Shown: positions 53,890 to 64,000 of the stretch, piece by piece
Layout of the letters: every line of letters begins with the position of its first letter
Position numbering within the stretch: position 1 is the stretch's first letter
Origin: Papiliotrema nemorosa
Lineage: Eukaryota; Basidiomycota; Tremellomycetes; Tremellales; Rhynchogastremaceae
Length of the DNA: 64,000 nucleotides
Reading direction: 5' to 3'
Assembly (NCBI GenBank): GCA_032158125.1
Contig: JASKOT010000005.1
Span: forward strand, 372,001-436,000
The notes under the pieces: model-generated
The model's input: only the letters and a program-made list of their open reading frames with translations
The model's database searches: none
What the model was told of the DNA's origin: nothing
Program-made: the position numbers and the translations under genes

Positions 53890-55503
53890 ATGTCCTCACC
53901 TCGCTCTTCCTCCGAAACAAAACCGGATAATGCGGTGCCGAATGGCGAATCAACGCAAATATATCCAACTCTTGGCCCTCGTAGGATACCATCATGGCGG
54001 ACCACAATGCTCTCTCCATCACCCTCCCCAGACCGAGCTTCAGTCTGCCCAGAGGCATCGGAGGCTTACAGAGCTGCCATGAATGCTGTCCCGGGTGAGT
54101 GAGACTCTCTCAGCGTTGGTGTAGATCCGTGATACAGCATCACTCCTTTGACCGTGGCCTCCCCTTGTGAACGGCCCCCTCCTTCCATTCATTGGTAGAT
54201 GGACTTGCGCGTGCGAAAACATGCGCATTTTCCCATGGACGTTGATCCAAGAGATACTGTCGCCCTTTGTCGTTCTACATCCGGGCGTTTGATCTATATC
54301 CTCTGCCACTGATGATGGTGTATACGATCCGACTCGCCCCACCGCAATGGCTAACCATGCAGCGAAAAATGTATCGGTCTCACTACCTCATAGACCCGTT
54401 CGAGCAGGCACGGCCTCGTATCGGTCACCTCCCCCGCTCCCAAGGCTAGAGATCCGGGATGACACGGTTCAGGCTCCCGATCCCGATGCCGATCATCCTG
54501 CACAGCACCTCAAGCAGCAACTGCCTGCCGTGTACCAAGCGCAAAACCAATCGACCAAAGACTTTTACCCTACTCCCATCAGCGTCGGCGAGATGCGATG
54601 GCCCGCTCAATCCCCACACGAGGATCATCGTGTCGGTCACGTACCCACGACAAGCCAACCTAGCAGTACGGGCAGTTCTCCTGACCGTAGCATGGCGCAA
54701 TTACCCACCGGACGGTCATACGCTCCTCCCCCGACTATGGCTCGGCCACACCAGCCGGCTTATGTGCATCCTGGACATCCCCAGCCTACGTACGGCATGA
54801 TGCGGCCGAGACTGAGCATTCATCCATATGCACCGCCAGCTATCCCTCAGGGTGAGAACCGGTATTGGTCGGCTGGAGGGATCCCCCCGCCTTTGGGCGC
54901 CACACATGAGAGGAGCTATTCATCCCCTTCGAGTGCGCTGTCTCCCAACAGCTTCAAGGCTCCGCGAAAGAGAGGTGAGCGGCAGCGGGACAACCCAGTG
55001 GGAATGGCACTGATGATAGCGGATGATCTTCAGCTCAACGTCTTGAACGAGGTGTTTGACCGGACGTCGTACCCCTCAACCGAGGAAAGGGAAGATCTGG
55101 CGAGAAGACTGGGTATGACCAGTCGGAGTGTTCAAATCTGGGTGCGTCAGGGTTCTTGTTCTCTCTCAGGACTGACAGTCAGTTTCAGAACCGACGACGT
55201 GCAGTCAAGGTGGAACAGCAATCGGCGATCCAGCGAGCCGAAGCAGACGCTTTGGCGAGATCGCGTGGGATTTCCGCACCGTATCTCGCTCAATCCTACC
55301 TCGCCGGAGGTGCAGGTGGGATACGGCCGAGTCCTGCGCCTTCCGGTGTTTCTGCACCAGGTCCTCATCCGTCAGCATCTCATGTGTCAGTGTATACGAA
55401 CGAACAAGCGTATGGGAGGCCGCACGCAGACGTAGCTTCGGAACGAGGTGTTCCCGTGATCAAGAGAGAGGTACAGAGTCCAGAGAGAGGGGAAAGATTC
55501 TGA
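53890..55503 (+). CDS. Homeodomain transcription factor
   Basis: Nuclear DNA-binding regulator. Exon 1 starts MSSPRSSSETKPDNAVPNGE. A long Pro/Ser/His-rich region follows from about 54350 (PLPRLEIRDD; YVHPGHPQPTYGMMRPR). The homeodomain is complete: basic N-arm RKRGERQRDNP, helix 1 and 2 (DLQLNVLNEVFDRTSYPST, EEREDLARRLGMTSRSVQIW), and after an intron exactly at the recognition helix, FQNRRRAVKVEQQ. The invariant W-F-Q-N-R-R is restored by splicing. The C-terminus has a KRE site (VIKREV). Only one homeodomain; no MAT-type features recognised. Ortholog not assigned. Confidence 0.88.
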
Positions 55504-55728
55504 AGGACAAAAAGTAAATGTCGCCCTGCTCGTGGTGCGTCGAAAGGAACTGTATAATCCGTATTCGTATTGTCGATACTGTATAATCCATCTAGTATCA
55601 TACCCCTAATATATGTATGATCTTCCAACACGGAAGATGTGCGTGTTATTCAAGATTGTCATCCAAAATTGTACAACGTGGGGTAAATACCTTTGACTCT
55701 TGGTGTTTTGGATGTCCCATGGACGTGT

Positions 55729-57055
55729 CTACTCCTTGTCGCTAATCCCGCCTATCGAGCCTCTACTCCTCGACCGAGATAGTGATAATCCTTCTGTGCC
55801 AACCAGTGCAGCATATTGTCCTCGCTTCGGATTATTCTGTCGCTTCGCCAATGTCTTTTTGACCTTTCTCTCGGGTCTTTCAGTCAGTAATGGACCATTT
55901 CAGGAAAATCTCTACTCGCCTGACAACGATGACGGGCACGGGCGAGTGTGAAACTGCAAATTTGGACACTGAACCCATGCCGGGGGCTGTTTTCAGCTCG
56001 GACCAGACGGTCAGGTCCAAGACACTCACCACCTAAAGCTTTACCCCACGTCTGCAGTCGAGATCGAACGCCCTTGGTCCCGACGATGAGAGCTGCTGAT
56101 CAGTGCTGCAAAGACGCGTGTATTTAAAACTCACAATCAGGACGATACAGCGCAATCATCTTCATCAGCATGTCCGTGACCTTTCCAGCGAGAAACTCGA
56201 CAATGACCGAGATCTAGCCTAGTCAGCCTCATCATTCAAGATGTGAAACAGTATATGTACCCTCCTATCGTCCGCTTCATTGTTCTTGTCGAGTATATTG
56301 GCGAGAACAGTATGAGCGTCTTCCTTGAATTCATCCAACGCATCTTGGTTATGTCGCTCTGCGAGTCAGCCACGCAGTAGCCCACGTCAGGTAGCCATCA
56401 CGCACCCCCCTCGTCGAGTTCGATAACTCGAATGGCCACGATCTCATCGCCATCCTCTACCAGCTCCGACATGAGCCAGTCCAATGCATCCTCTCCCGAC
56501 TCGTCTGCGGAGACTGCTACCGCAAAGACTCGGGTATTACGAGATCGCTTGTACCCCTCGCTCTTTGCCTGGTCCGTCAGCTGGATCTATTTGCGGCACA
56601 TTGCGTATCGGATCAGGACGACCGTATAGCTACACTACTATGCCATCTACGGAACCTGACGAAAGAATGCCGGGGAAGTCACTAACCTGACAAGTATACG
56701 CAAACAGAGCATCGGGACCCGCTTCGAAAGCCTCAAAGCCTACTTTCCTCCTGTATCGTCCATCACCCTGTCCACTCGAGTTCGTCCTTGTCCTCGGCAT
56801 TCCTGTACCCCCACCTCCAGAATGCGTATGCGACATAGCTGACGGTAAACGATGTTCCATGGTCGGTCGATCTTTATCAGGTACCTGGATGGAGATATGA
56901 GATGACGAATGGGACGTCGTCAGTCCCGGATGAGTAGGTTGATGGATTGAAAGGAGGTTTCCGGTCGTGAGGTTTTGGTAGGATGATGAAGGAGAGGGAT
57001 TGGATGGGGCGTCGTTGGAAGAGTGGGATTTGCGAAGGGATGGTCTGAAGGACAT
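55729..57055 (-). CDS. Universal stress protein (UspA-like) with long N-terminal extension
   Basis: A Ser-rich N-terminal extension (MSFRPSLRKSHSSNDAPSNP) precedes the USP alpha/beta fold: TRVFAVAVSADESGEDALDW, DGDEIVAIRVIEL, then ISVIVEFLAGKVTDMLMKM, SLIVGTKGVRSRLQ, and SHSPVPVIVVRPERKVKKTL. The nucleotide-loop pattern (GTKG...) and final VPV.VVRPE are as in fungal members. The ATG at 57055 is used, because the longer frame starts with TTG. Reading VVR into PERKVKK needs a GC-AG intron (55919-55877). The C-terminal tail ends RSRGSIGGISDKE at 55729. It converges on the homeodomain gene. Confidence 0.85.
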
Positions 57056-57500
57056 GGTGGTCGTCAGGGAGAGTGTCCGAGGGGATGATGACGGGGTTCG
57101 CGGTCTTGGCAAGGAGGGAGATTGTCAATCTGCGTTTGTCAAGCGAGTCGACTGATTCCAGTGTGCCAGACCGAGCAGCTGTCTGTTGGATGCTGATTCG
57201 GCTGAAGGAATTCGGATGATGGATGGTATGAAGAGATATTGAATGAGCGTCTTGGTCGACTGGAACCGCGGCGATGCTACCGGGTCATCCGGCCCATCGG
57301 AACAACTCTCATGTCCCGACTTTTGAGCATCTCTCAAGGCGTTTGCATCAAGACATCAAAAGTACAACAACATCGGTGAAATCGAATCTAGCGATAACGA
57401 GTATCACTGAGAATTCGTGAAGTCATCAAAAATCCCAGACCGTCAATGTCGTCGTCGGATCCTGGTTCCAAGGCACATCTTCCTCTTCCTATTGATCAGC
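57056..57500. promoter_or_regulatory. Upstream region of the stress protein and 3' flank of the F-box gene
   Basis: About 445 bases. The F-box gene may have a further small exon here, as its apparent stop lies just after a GTGAGT. No other feature is seen. Confidence 0.3.
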
Positions 57501-59654
57501 TCAGATCTCATCAAGCCCACTCACCCCAACAAGGACTATCCTTTCTCCATCCAACAAAGCTACATCTCCCACACTCGGTTGGTCGACATATAGACATGGA
57601 AACTTTTCGCCCGTCTTCAAACCGTCGGGCAACAGTCTGTTGCCCTTGATCACGCTAGGCGCAGTGACGAGCGTGATACCATCTCGATTGCCGTCGATAT
57701 CGGGTGTGTCACTTGCACCAGAGAAGCGTCGCCGAAGGGAGAAGCTCCGTTTGACGTTTGAACCATGACCTCCCGCATCGAGGTCTGCATGGGTTCTAGC
57801 GCAAATCTCTCTACGCACACGGAGCGGATCAAAGTCGTAAATTCGTACAAAGGACTCTCCGAGGTCTTCGAACGGTGCAACATAGCGATCTTGGTAGACG
57901 TAGCAGACCCAGCCTGGGATCAGCTCGGCAAATGAGGTTCACTCACTCGTGGGTAAAAGGTCCGGTCCGAACACTCTCACATGAGGAGCGAAGCCCGACC
58001 AAGAGACAACTGGCGCGGGTCTCGGGAAGGCCTGCGATAAAAGAGGGCTCGTCGGGGCTGGAAGGTACTGTGTCAGGGTGCTCTTTGAAAAGCACATGAC
58101 ATAATGCGGATGAGGCTGTCGAGGCAATTGACAGTAAAACTCCATGATCATGATCCCGCTTTCCGGAGTCGGCACAAATCGCGGTACATTGTGCACTGGA
58201 TGCGTTGGGAAATTGTGTCGTGGCGGAGGATCAGTCCGTATGGTCATTCGTACAGGAGGTATCTCGGCAAGGAGATCAACGTGAAAGTTTGGCAGATCGA
58301 GGGTGGCCACATGAGTCGCAGCATGCGGTGGTGGTATGGGCTCTTGGGGGGATACTTTAACAGTCGAGAAAGGGGGAAAGGCGTAGAGATGGAGATGATG
58401 TGTCCACGAGAGATCCGACGGATTTTCCAGCTCGTCCTGCGTTTCGGACGTAGGGTCGAGGTGAGTGACAATGGTGGGTACCACGAAAGAGGATGGGGAG
58501 ACGAGGACAAACGATTCAAAGGACATGGTAGGATATGCTCGTAGAGTCTATTGTCAGTAGAATTTTAATGTGCGCTCACCACTCCGAGACGTCCCGTGGT
58601 CCACTGCCACCCGCAAATCTGGTCATACGGTCCACCAGGTGCATTATGCTTGAGCACAAACAGTCCGTCGTCGCAAATCTGGAAACCCAGACTGATCCGG
58701 GGTTGACTGAGAGCTTCAGGCCATGTCATGGTTTCGAAAGCAGCACGAGGGTGCGGCTCAAATGTTGACAATGAGAAGAGGTGGAAAAGCATGGACCACC
58801 GCCTGCCATTGGGCATGTGTCTGCGATGAGCGTCGTGTGAGGATGTGACCCACCGAACTTCGACGACCACGAGTAAATCTTGCCCTGGGTCCACTGCAAA
58901 CTCGCATATATCAAATCCAAACCTCTTTGACCGTCTAATTTCCCTACCTGCTTCGCTCTCGGTAGTCTCCTCCACATCCTCCAAATCATCCTCAACGGCG
59001 TCTGGAGAGCCGGGCCGCACCGTCTCGACGTCTGCGTCTTCCCATTCGGACAGCTGTCTCAGGTCGTATATGGCGAGCTCTTGCGCTACGCTCCGACTTC
59101 CCACTTGCACGGGGGATATACCGCGTAACAATACCCCTTCGAGGTATTCGTAGAGATTCCCCTCGACCTCTTTAAAGTCGACATGCGCGACCTGTCTCGG
59201 CCGTCCGTGACGGAATCGCTCCAACCTCTTACGCAGGGTTTCCAGAAGCTCAGCTTTGGAAGGTGGTGCGACATTTGTGTTGTCGGATATAGATAGCGCA
59301 TGAGGGTTGATACGCAAAGAGTTGCTCAAAAGGATGTGGTGTAGTGAAATCGCCGTGTTGGTCGTCAAGAATTCGTTTAGATCGCGACATAGCTGTTGAT
59401 CAGCTTGCCGACTCGATTCATCCACTGCTTACCCTATAGCTCCTAGTAAGAGAGATCCGGTCTAGCTTGAGGAATATCCTCGCCAGAATCTCGCCAGGCA
59501 TTTCAGCCAAGAAACATCGACCATCGGGACAGGGGGTATCATATGGTCGAGGTGAGGTGGACAGATGAGCAAGACCCTCTTCCGCGATGGAGGTCGATCT
59601 CGAAGGTGGTGGTCGCTTGGCTGATGCTGCTCGTCTGCGCAGGATGTCAATCAT
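57501..59654 (-). CDS. F-box protein, uncharacterised
   Basis: Probable substrate receptor of an SCF ubiquitin ligase. The first exon starts MIDILRRRAASAKRPPPSRS and contains the F-box core FLAEMPGEILARIFLKLDRI. Following exons: LCRDLNEFLTTNTAISLHHI, LRKRLERFRHGRPRQVAHVD, an acidic linker (DDLEDVEETTESEAG), LLVVVEVRWVTSSHDAH, ISLGFQICDDGLFVLKHN, then SFESFVLVSPSSFVVPTI and VMCFSKSTLTQYLPAP. The last exons give RYVAPFEDLGESFVRIYDFD and end GVSGLDEI. The C-terminal part is a beta-rich region as in many basidiomycete F-box proteins. Substrate unknown; the 3' end could extend by splicing at GTGAGT. Confidence 0.72.
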
Positions 59655-60399
59655 GGTGGCTGCTGAGGTACATGTATCAAGTCAAGTCGCGAGGGAACAA
59701 GGTCTACGGTGATTTCATCATCTCGACCAGGCGGTCCTAGCCGCTGCCCATCTGTGGCAAGGCTTAGAAAGCATCGCATCTCTGAACCTCTATATCAATC
59801 TGTCATCCACGGTGATGATGGTTGGGCCAGAGATAGATACCCAGGTGTGTTCTCTTGCATGTGGAGCCGTGGCTTCGCATCAGGGAGTAACAGAGATTGG
59901 GCGTCTTCGCCCTTTTCCCCCTCTACACGCAAGGGGCGATCCTTGGATTAGGATCTTCCCGATCGAAGGTCCTTTCCTATATCGTGGTGTCTGTGTTGGT
60001 GAGTCGGGCATGTTTATGCCTTTCACCCTCGTTTCTCCACTGGAGGCAGAACCTACCGTTCAAACCTTTCGCCACTGATCCGAAACGCCTTTGAGGCGGT
60101 ACCGAAGCTGCCTTTGGATTGCTTGACCCCTGATACTCTCGATGATTGAGAGGACTCAGTGGGAGAAGCTTGATATATGTAGAAGATGGGCAATCGCGCT
60201 ACAGCAATATCCCCTTGTCTGCGCATCCCTTCCTCCTCTTCGTTTTTCGCTCTTCGCCCCTACTTGTGACCGTCTGTGGGCAAATTATCGCACACAGTCT
60301 CTGCTACATCACTGTCTTTACGTCGGATCGCTATCTTATCGCAAGGTTTTCAACCTGCTGAGACCTCGAATATCCTTGTTCCACCTCGCTAGTGCTAAG
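59655..60399. other. Intergenic region before the secreted-protein pair
   Basis: About 745 bases. Open frames on the plus strand (59709-60094, 60142-60399) lack motifs, and the second is merely the extension of the signal-peptide exon upstream of its ATG. Confidence 0.35.
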
Positions 60400-62683
60400 A
60401 TGTTTGCCTTGCTCGCCATACTGCCCGTAGTGGCACAATTCGCGCTCGCGCAATCATCCGGAACTTTGACCCTCTCGTCTACGTCCGGATGCATCGTCCT
60501 GTCTCAAGTCGCGTCCCTTTCCACTCCGTACTCTCTCACTCAATCTCTTCCCATATGTCCTGGATCCCCAGCAACCGTCACATGGCCCCTGTCCAGCGGT
60601 GGCAATGGAGCGGCATCCAACATGGCAATTTACGCCAATATCAACAATGGTTCCCCAGGTTGCGTCATGGCTTTGTCCCAGATGCAAGCAATGTATCTAC
60701 TCGGACGAAGTCTGGAATGGCGGGCAGATGGGTTATGGGACAATGGAGAGCAGGGCTTGATCCGTGATCCTACTTCTTTCAGCGTGATAACCTGGTCAGT
60801 CACGAAACGCACCTCGGAGCTGACGAGACAGTGGATCTGATGGAACATACCTTCCAAGTGGTTTCACACTCCCGGATCCTTCTTCGTCTCCCTCTGCGAG
60901 CGATTGGTCTACCAGCTACACTGTGGAGGCGAATGGAGGGTTTAAAGCTCCCGCGCCACAGCCTGAACCTTCACCCGAGCCACAGCCAGCTCCAGAGCCC
61001 TCATCTTCACCGCCACCTCCTCCGCCAACTTCGACCTCGACCAAGGAGGTGATTGGCATTCAGACAAGCTCTTCGATCCAGGATGAGCCGTCGCCGATTT
61101 CTTCGCCGCCCCCGGAACCCGTGACCGTGACGGTGGAAGGGGACGATGATACGGTGGTCATTACAAGCACCGTCAAGGGTGATACGGTGACTGTCATCGT
61201 GTCGCCCTCTCCGACACCGTCACCATCGCCCTCGCCATCACCATCGCCATCCTCGTCGTCCAGCCGCAGAGTCATCGGAGTTCAGACGTCGAGGAGCGCC
61301 ACTTCTACTAATTCCTCTTCGAGTCAAAGCACTCAGAGCAGCTCATCTCGGACCATCGACGAGGTCTCCTCTTCAAGTGTGTTTCAGGATCAAGTTGATT
61401 CCTCCGCGGCTAGCTCTAGCCGTAGAGTGATCGGCATCCAGACTTCATCATCCACCACTCTTGTTACGTCTTCTTCCATGGAGGTGGTTGTTCCTGTTCC
61501 GACGAGCTCATCGGCCGCTCTCGAGGAAAGCTCGACTCGAGAGACCCACTCATCATCTCGTACAAGTGCTAATTCATCAAGCACGACAGTCGATGTACAG
61601 ATCTCTTCCTCCTCCTCCTCCTCCTCCTCCTCCTCCTCCTCCTCGTCGATTGACATACCTTCCCCCTCTCCCTCGTCTTCTTCATCGAGGCGACGCTCAA
61701 GCTCATCCCGTGCGGTCATTGGGGTGCAGACCTCGTCTTCAAGTGTAGATAGCTCGCCTTCAGCTTCACCTTCTTCCTCTAGGATGGTTTTCAGCTCGTC
61801 TCGACAGATCACAGGTAATCAGACATCCTCAAGAACGGGTTCCGCCACAAGTAGCTCGACTAGGTCTCGTCGACAGTCCAGCAACCGGGAGACGGAAAGC
61901 TCGACACATATCAAAGATCCTCACACTATCATACCCGACCCAGAGCCATCATCTTCGAGCTCAAAGACAACGAGCAGTCGATCGGTGGTTGCGATTCAAA
62001 CAGAGTCGAGCTCAGCTAGTCAAGATCCCACTTTTTCCCCTCCGCCTGTATCGTCTCCTTCCCCGTCCCCTTCGCCTTTGCCTTCTCCGTCTCCTTCACC
62101 CTCTCCATCGCCTCCTCCGTTCCCATCCCCATCACCATCCCCCGTACCCATCTTCTCTCCCTCACCTCAACCTGATCCTCAGCCTCGACCATCCCCTACC
62201 CCTGATCCGCCAAAGCCCACAACTTCCACCGAGACATTCGTTTTCACAGACGGCAACACGATCATCGGACAGTTCACTCTGCCCAATCCTCAGCCGACAA
62301 GCAGCAAGCAGGATAATCCTCTCGGTGCGCCGGTATTCGGTCCCGATGGGAAGCTGCTTCTGGGATTGCCTCAAGCTACCGCACTCTCTCGTACTCAACT
62401 CCAAAATGAGCTTGAGAATGAAGCGGACTCTACCCATTTGGCGGATGAGTATGAAACACCAGATGAGGATGTCTCGTCTCAGATGGTGTCAGAGACGCTC
62501 AATGGCGACAAGACTCAGACTCATGGGTCTCTAGGCGGATCGTTGGCTGCACAGACTGGCAAAGAGCCGAAAAAGTGCAATAGAAGACGGATGGTGGATG
62601 GTACGATGTCTAAGCGGGAAAGAAATGGGCCACAGAGCCATGCGCGCTTGTCTCGCCGAAGACGGAGCCGGGAGAGGCGGTGA
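60400..62683 (+). CDS. Secreted protein 1: four-Cys domain plus Ser/Pro-rich repeat tail
   Basis: Signal peptide MFALLAILPVVAQFALAQ, then a compact domain: SGCIVLSQ, LPICPGSPATVTWPL, NMAIYANINNG, SPGCVMALS, MYLLGRSLEWRADGLWDNGE. A 37-nt intron (60795-60831) splits a Cys codon (TG|T), after which comes LPSGFTLPDPSSS. The remainder is a long Ser/Thr/Pro-rich region with six copies of a VIGxQTSSS-type motif, a pure Ser run and Ser-Pro repeats, then FVFTDGNTIIGQFTLPNPQ and a basic end. The layout suggests a secreted, O-glycosylated wall or surface protein. No GPI signal is seen. The domain is not one I recognise, but it is shared with the gene at 63398. Confidence 0.75.
61045..62009 (+). repeat. 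Six-copy protein repeat SSRxVIGxQTSSS
   Basis: Copies lie near 61045, 61263, 61421, 61709, 61801 and 61980: EVIGIQTSSS, RVIGVQTSRS, RVIGIQTSSS, AVIGVQTSSS, QITGNQTSSR, SVVAIQTESS. Spacers differ in length and are Ser-rich. Confidence 0.85.
61607..61642 (+). repeat. TCC triplet run encoding serine
   Basis: Twelve uninterrupted TCC codons inside the Ser-rich tail. The antisense frame reads poly-Glu and is a shadow. Confidence 0.9.
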
Positions 62684-63397
62684 CGGTGGTTTCCAAGCAT
62701 TGGCTGGTGGTTTCAACTCAGACGCTCTGGTAGCGCTGAAAGCATCCTTCATTGGACTTTTCTTTCTCATTATGAATAACATACATATACCCAGCGGATT
62801 CTCTTGCTGTCTCGTGCGAATGAAATTTCGCCCGCCACATCTGAAGCTTTCGCTGAGCACTGTGCTTCCGCGCGCTTCCGATCTGCTGCCTTTTTGCATG
62901 TATAGCTCTCCTCCAATGCCTTCAGAGGACTTATTTTCCCCTTGAGATCCCGATTCGCGGATTGTGGCCAATCAAAGGAGGGAGATGAACCAGGATTGCT
63001 CCTGAAAGGTATGCCTCCTAATTCAGTGGTCCCGATTTGTTCCCCCTGTCATTCCATTCATTTCTCCTTTCAATGTACTTGAGACTCCCTGATCTAGCCG
63101 CGCAGATCCTGTCTCAGACAGACCCATCTGTAAGCTTGCTGGTGAAAATTGTTAAAACTAGCAATCTCTCCTGACTATCTGTGGCCGGAATATGAGGGGC
63201 CGAGAATCATTAGCAAGATGTGCTCCTTTATGCCGGGGTTGATGATTGTGAATGTGCGGATACATAAGGCAGTTCCACTCTGCCAGTACCGCCTCTCTCC
63301 AATCTCAACCTCGACCGATTCTCTCTTCCAAAAGCTCGGCGTTGATCGCTCAGTCTGATCCAGAAACCCATCTAAACACCCAAACTTGCCCAACAAA
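62684..63397. other. Spacer between the two secreted paralogs
   Basis: About 715 bases: terminator of protein 1 and promoter of protein 2. No TATA box of good quality, repeat or RNA gene recognised. Confidence 0.35.
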
Positions 63398-64000
63398 ATG
63401 GCGTACACCTCTCTCTTGCTTTCCCTCCTCGCAGCGCTGGTCGCTATCCCTGCTCAGGCTCAAGAACAGCCCGGCCAATGGACCATGAACGCTTCGATCC
63501 CCGAGCAGAATCCCGCCTCTTCCGGCTGTGTCATCCTCGCCCAGCTCACCGAAACGACTACCCCTCCCACGCTCCAAGCCATGTACCCCATCTGTCCCGG
63601 GGGTACCCCCGTTCCCGCTTCTCCAATCACGGGCGCCACTGTCCACTGGCCCATCGCTGCCAATGCGGCTGACGGTTCTGGAGTGAAGAGCAAGATGGTC
63701 ATTTACGGCCAAGTGGTTCACAAGGCCGATCGAACCGATATCAAGATGGCGCAAGCCGGGTGCGTCATGACTGTACCGAGTGACACTGTACAATACCTGC
63801 TCGGTCGAAGTCTGACTTGGAACAATGGCTTGCAGCAACTGTGGGACAATACCGGGAATGGGTTCATCTTGAACAAGGACATGTCCGCCAACTTGCCTTG
63901 GTAAGTGATTCGGTCACGATCAATCTGATATCAGTGTCAAGGATGAGACGCTTCTTCCCGAGGCGCTTTGGCTGCCCGACCCTTACATTGCCAAGGCGGA
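63398..64000 (+). CDS. Secreted protein 2: paralog of the four-Cys domain, 3' end outside the window
   Basis: Starts MAYTSLLLSLLAALVAIPAQ, a signal peptide ending AQAQ. The domain aligns with protein 1: SSGCVILAQ, YPICPGG, ATVHWPI, KMVIYGQ, AGCVMTVPSDTVQYLLGRSL, LWDNTGNGFI. A 34-nt intron (63901-63934) splits the same TG|T Cys codon as in protein 1, followed by LLPEALWLPDPY, matching LPSGFTLPDP. The shared intron position and the four Cys establish common origin. The ATG at 63398 is used, because the open frame before it begins with TTG. Whether it also has a repeat tail cannot be seen. Confidence 0.75.

Noticed and set aside
61390..61812. Minus-strand poly-Glu open frame
   Set aside because: Antisense shadow of the Ser-rich tail (TCC codons) of secreted protein 1.

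Overview
The window is nuclear DNA of a basidiomycete yeast, most likely of the Tremellales (Cryptococcus/Kwoniella/Tremella clade). The evidence is dense genes on both strands, nearly all broken by many short introns (34 to about 80 nt, GT...AG, a few GC...AG), short intergenic gaps, about 50 % GC outside one AT-rich island, and gene content such as a CAP59/CMT1-type mannosyltransferase. No species can be named from sequence alone. All gene models were spliced by eye, so exon ends are inferences unless two frames and a family motif agree.

Layout. 1-4.9 kb: complex I subunit NDUFA13 (runs off the left edge), divergent from the SEA/GATOR2 subunit RTC1/WDR24. 4.9-9.9 kb: an AT-rich accessory island with a calpain-like gene lacking its catalytic residues, an orphan membrane-anchor exon and several LTR remnants, including one LTR nested in another with a perfect 5-bp target duplication. 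10-16.9 kb: a poly-Q/RGG coiled-coil protein (possibly WTAP/Mum2-like), a 4'-phosphopantetheinyl transferase and DDB1. 17.2-28.6 kb: a Zn2Cys6 factor, SNRNP27, THOC1/Hpr1, three small or uncharacterised proteins and a CAP59-family mannosyltransferase. 29.6-42.5 kb: uncharacterised proteins, a glutathione transferase with micro-exons, an NTF2-like protein, a PhzF-like protein, MO25/Hym1, the SNARE Vti1 and a PA28-gamma-type proteasome activator. 42.9-46.1 kb: an Axl2-like cadherin-fold membrane protein. 47-51.5 kb: fast-evolving lineage-specific genes, two of which have one in-frame stop. 51.6-59.7 kb: MRPS33, a Yippee protein, a homeodomain factor, a universal-stress protein and an F-box protein. 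60.4-64 kb: two tandem paralogous secreted proteins; the first has a long Ser/Pro-rich repeat tail, the second leaves the window.

Most neighbours are functionally unrelated housekeeping genes, often in divergent pairs (NDUFA13/RTC1, DDB1/Zn2Cys6, SNRNP27/THOC1, MO25/VTI1, MRPS33/Yippee) or convergent pairs. No metabolic cluster, tRNA, rRNA or CRISPR array was seen. The least ordinary material is the LTR island, the 47-51.5 kb lineage-specific genes, the tandem secreted paralogs, and three GC-AG introns that are needed to restore conserved protein motifs.
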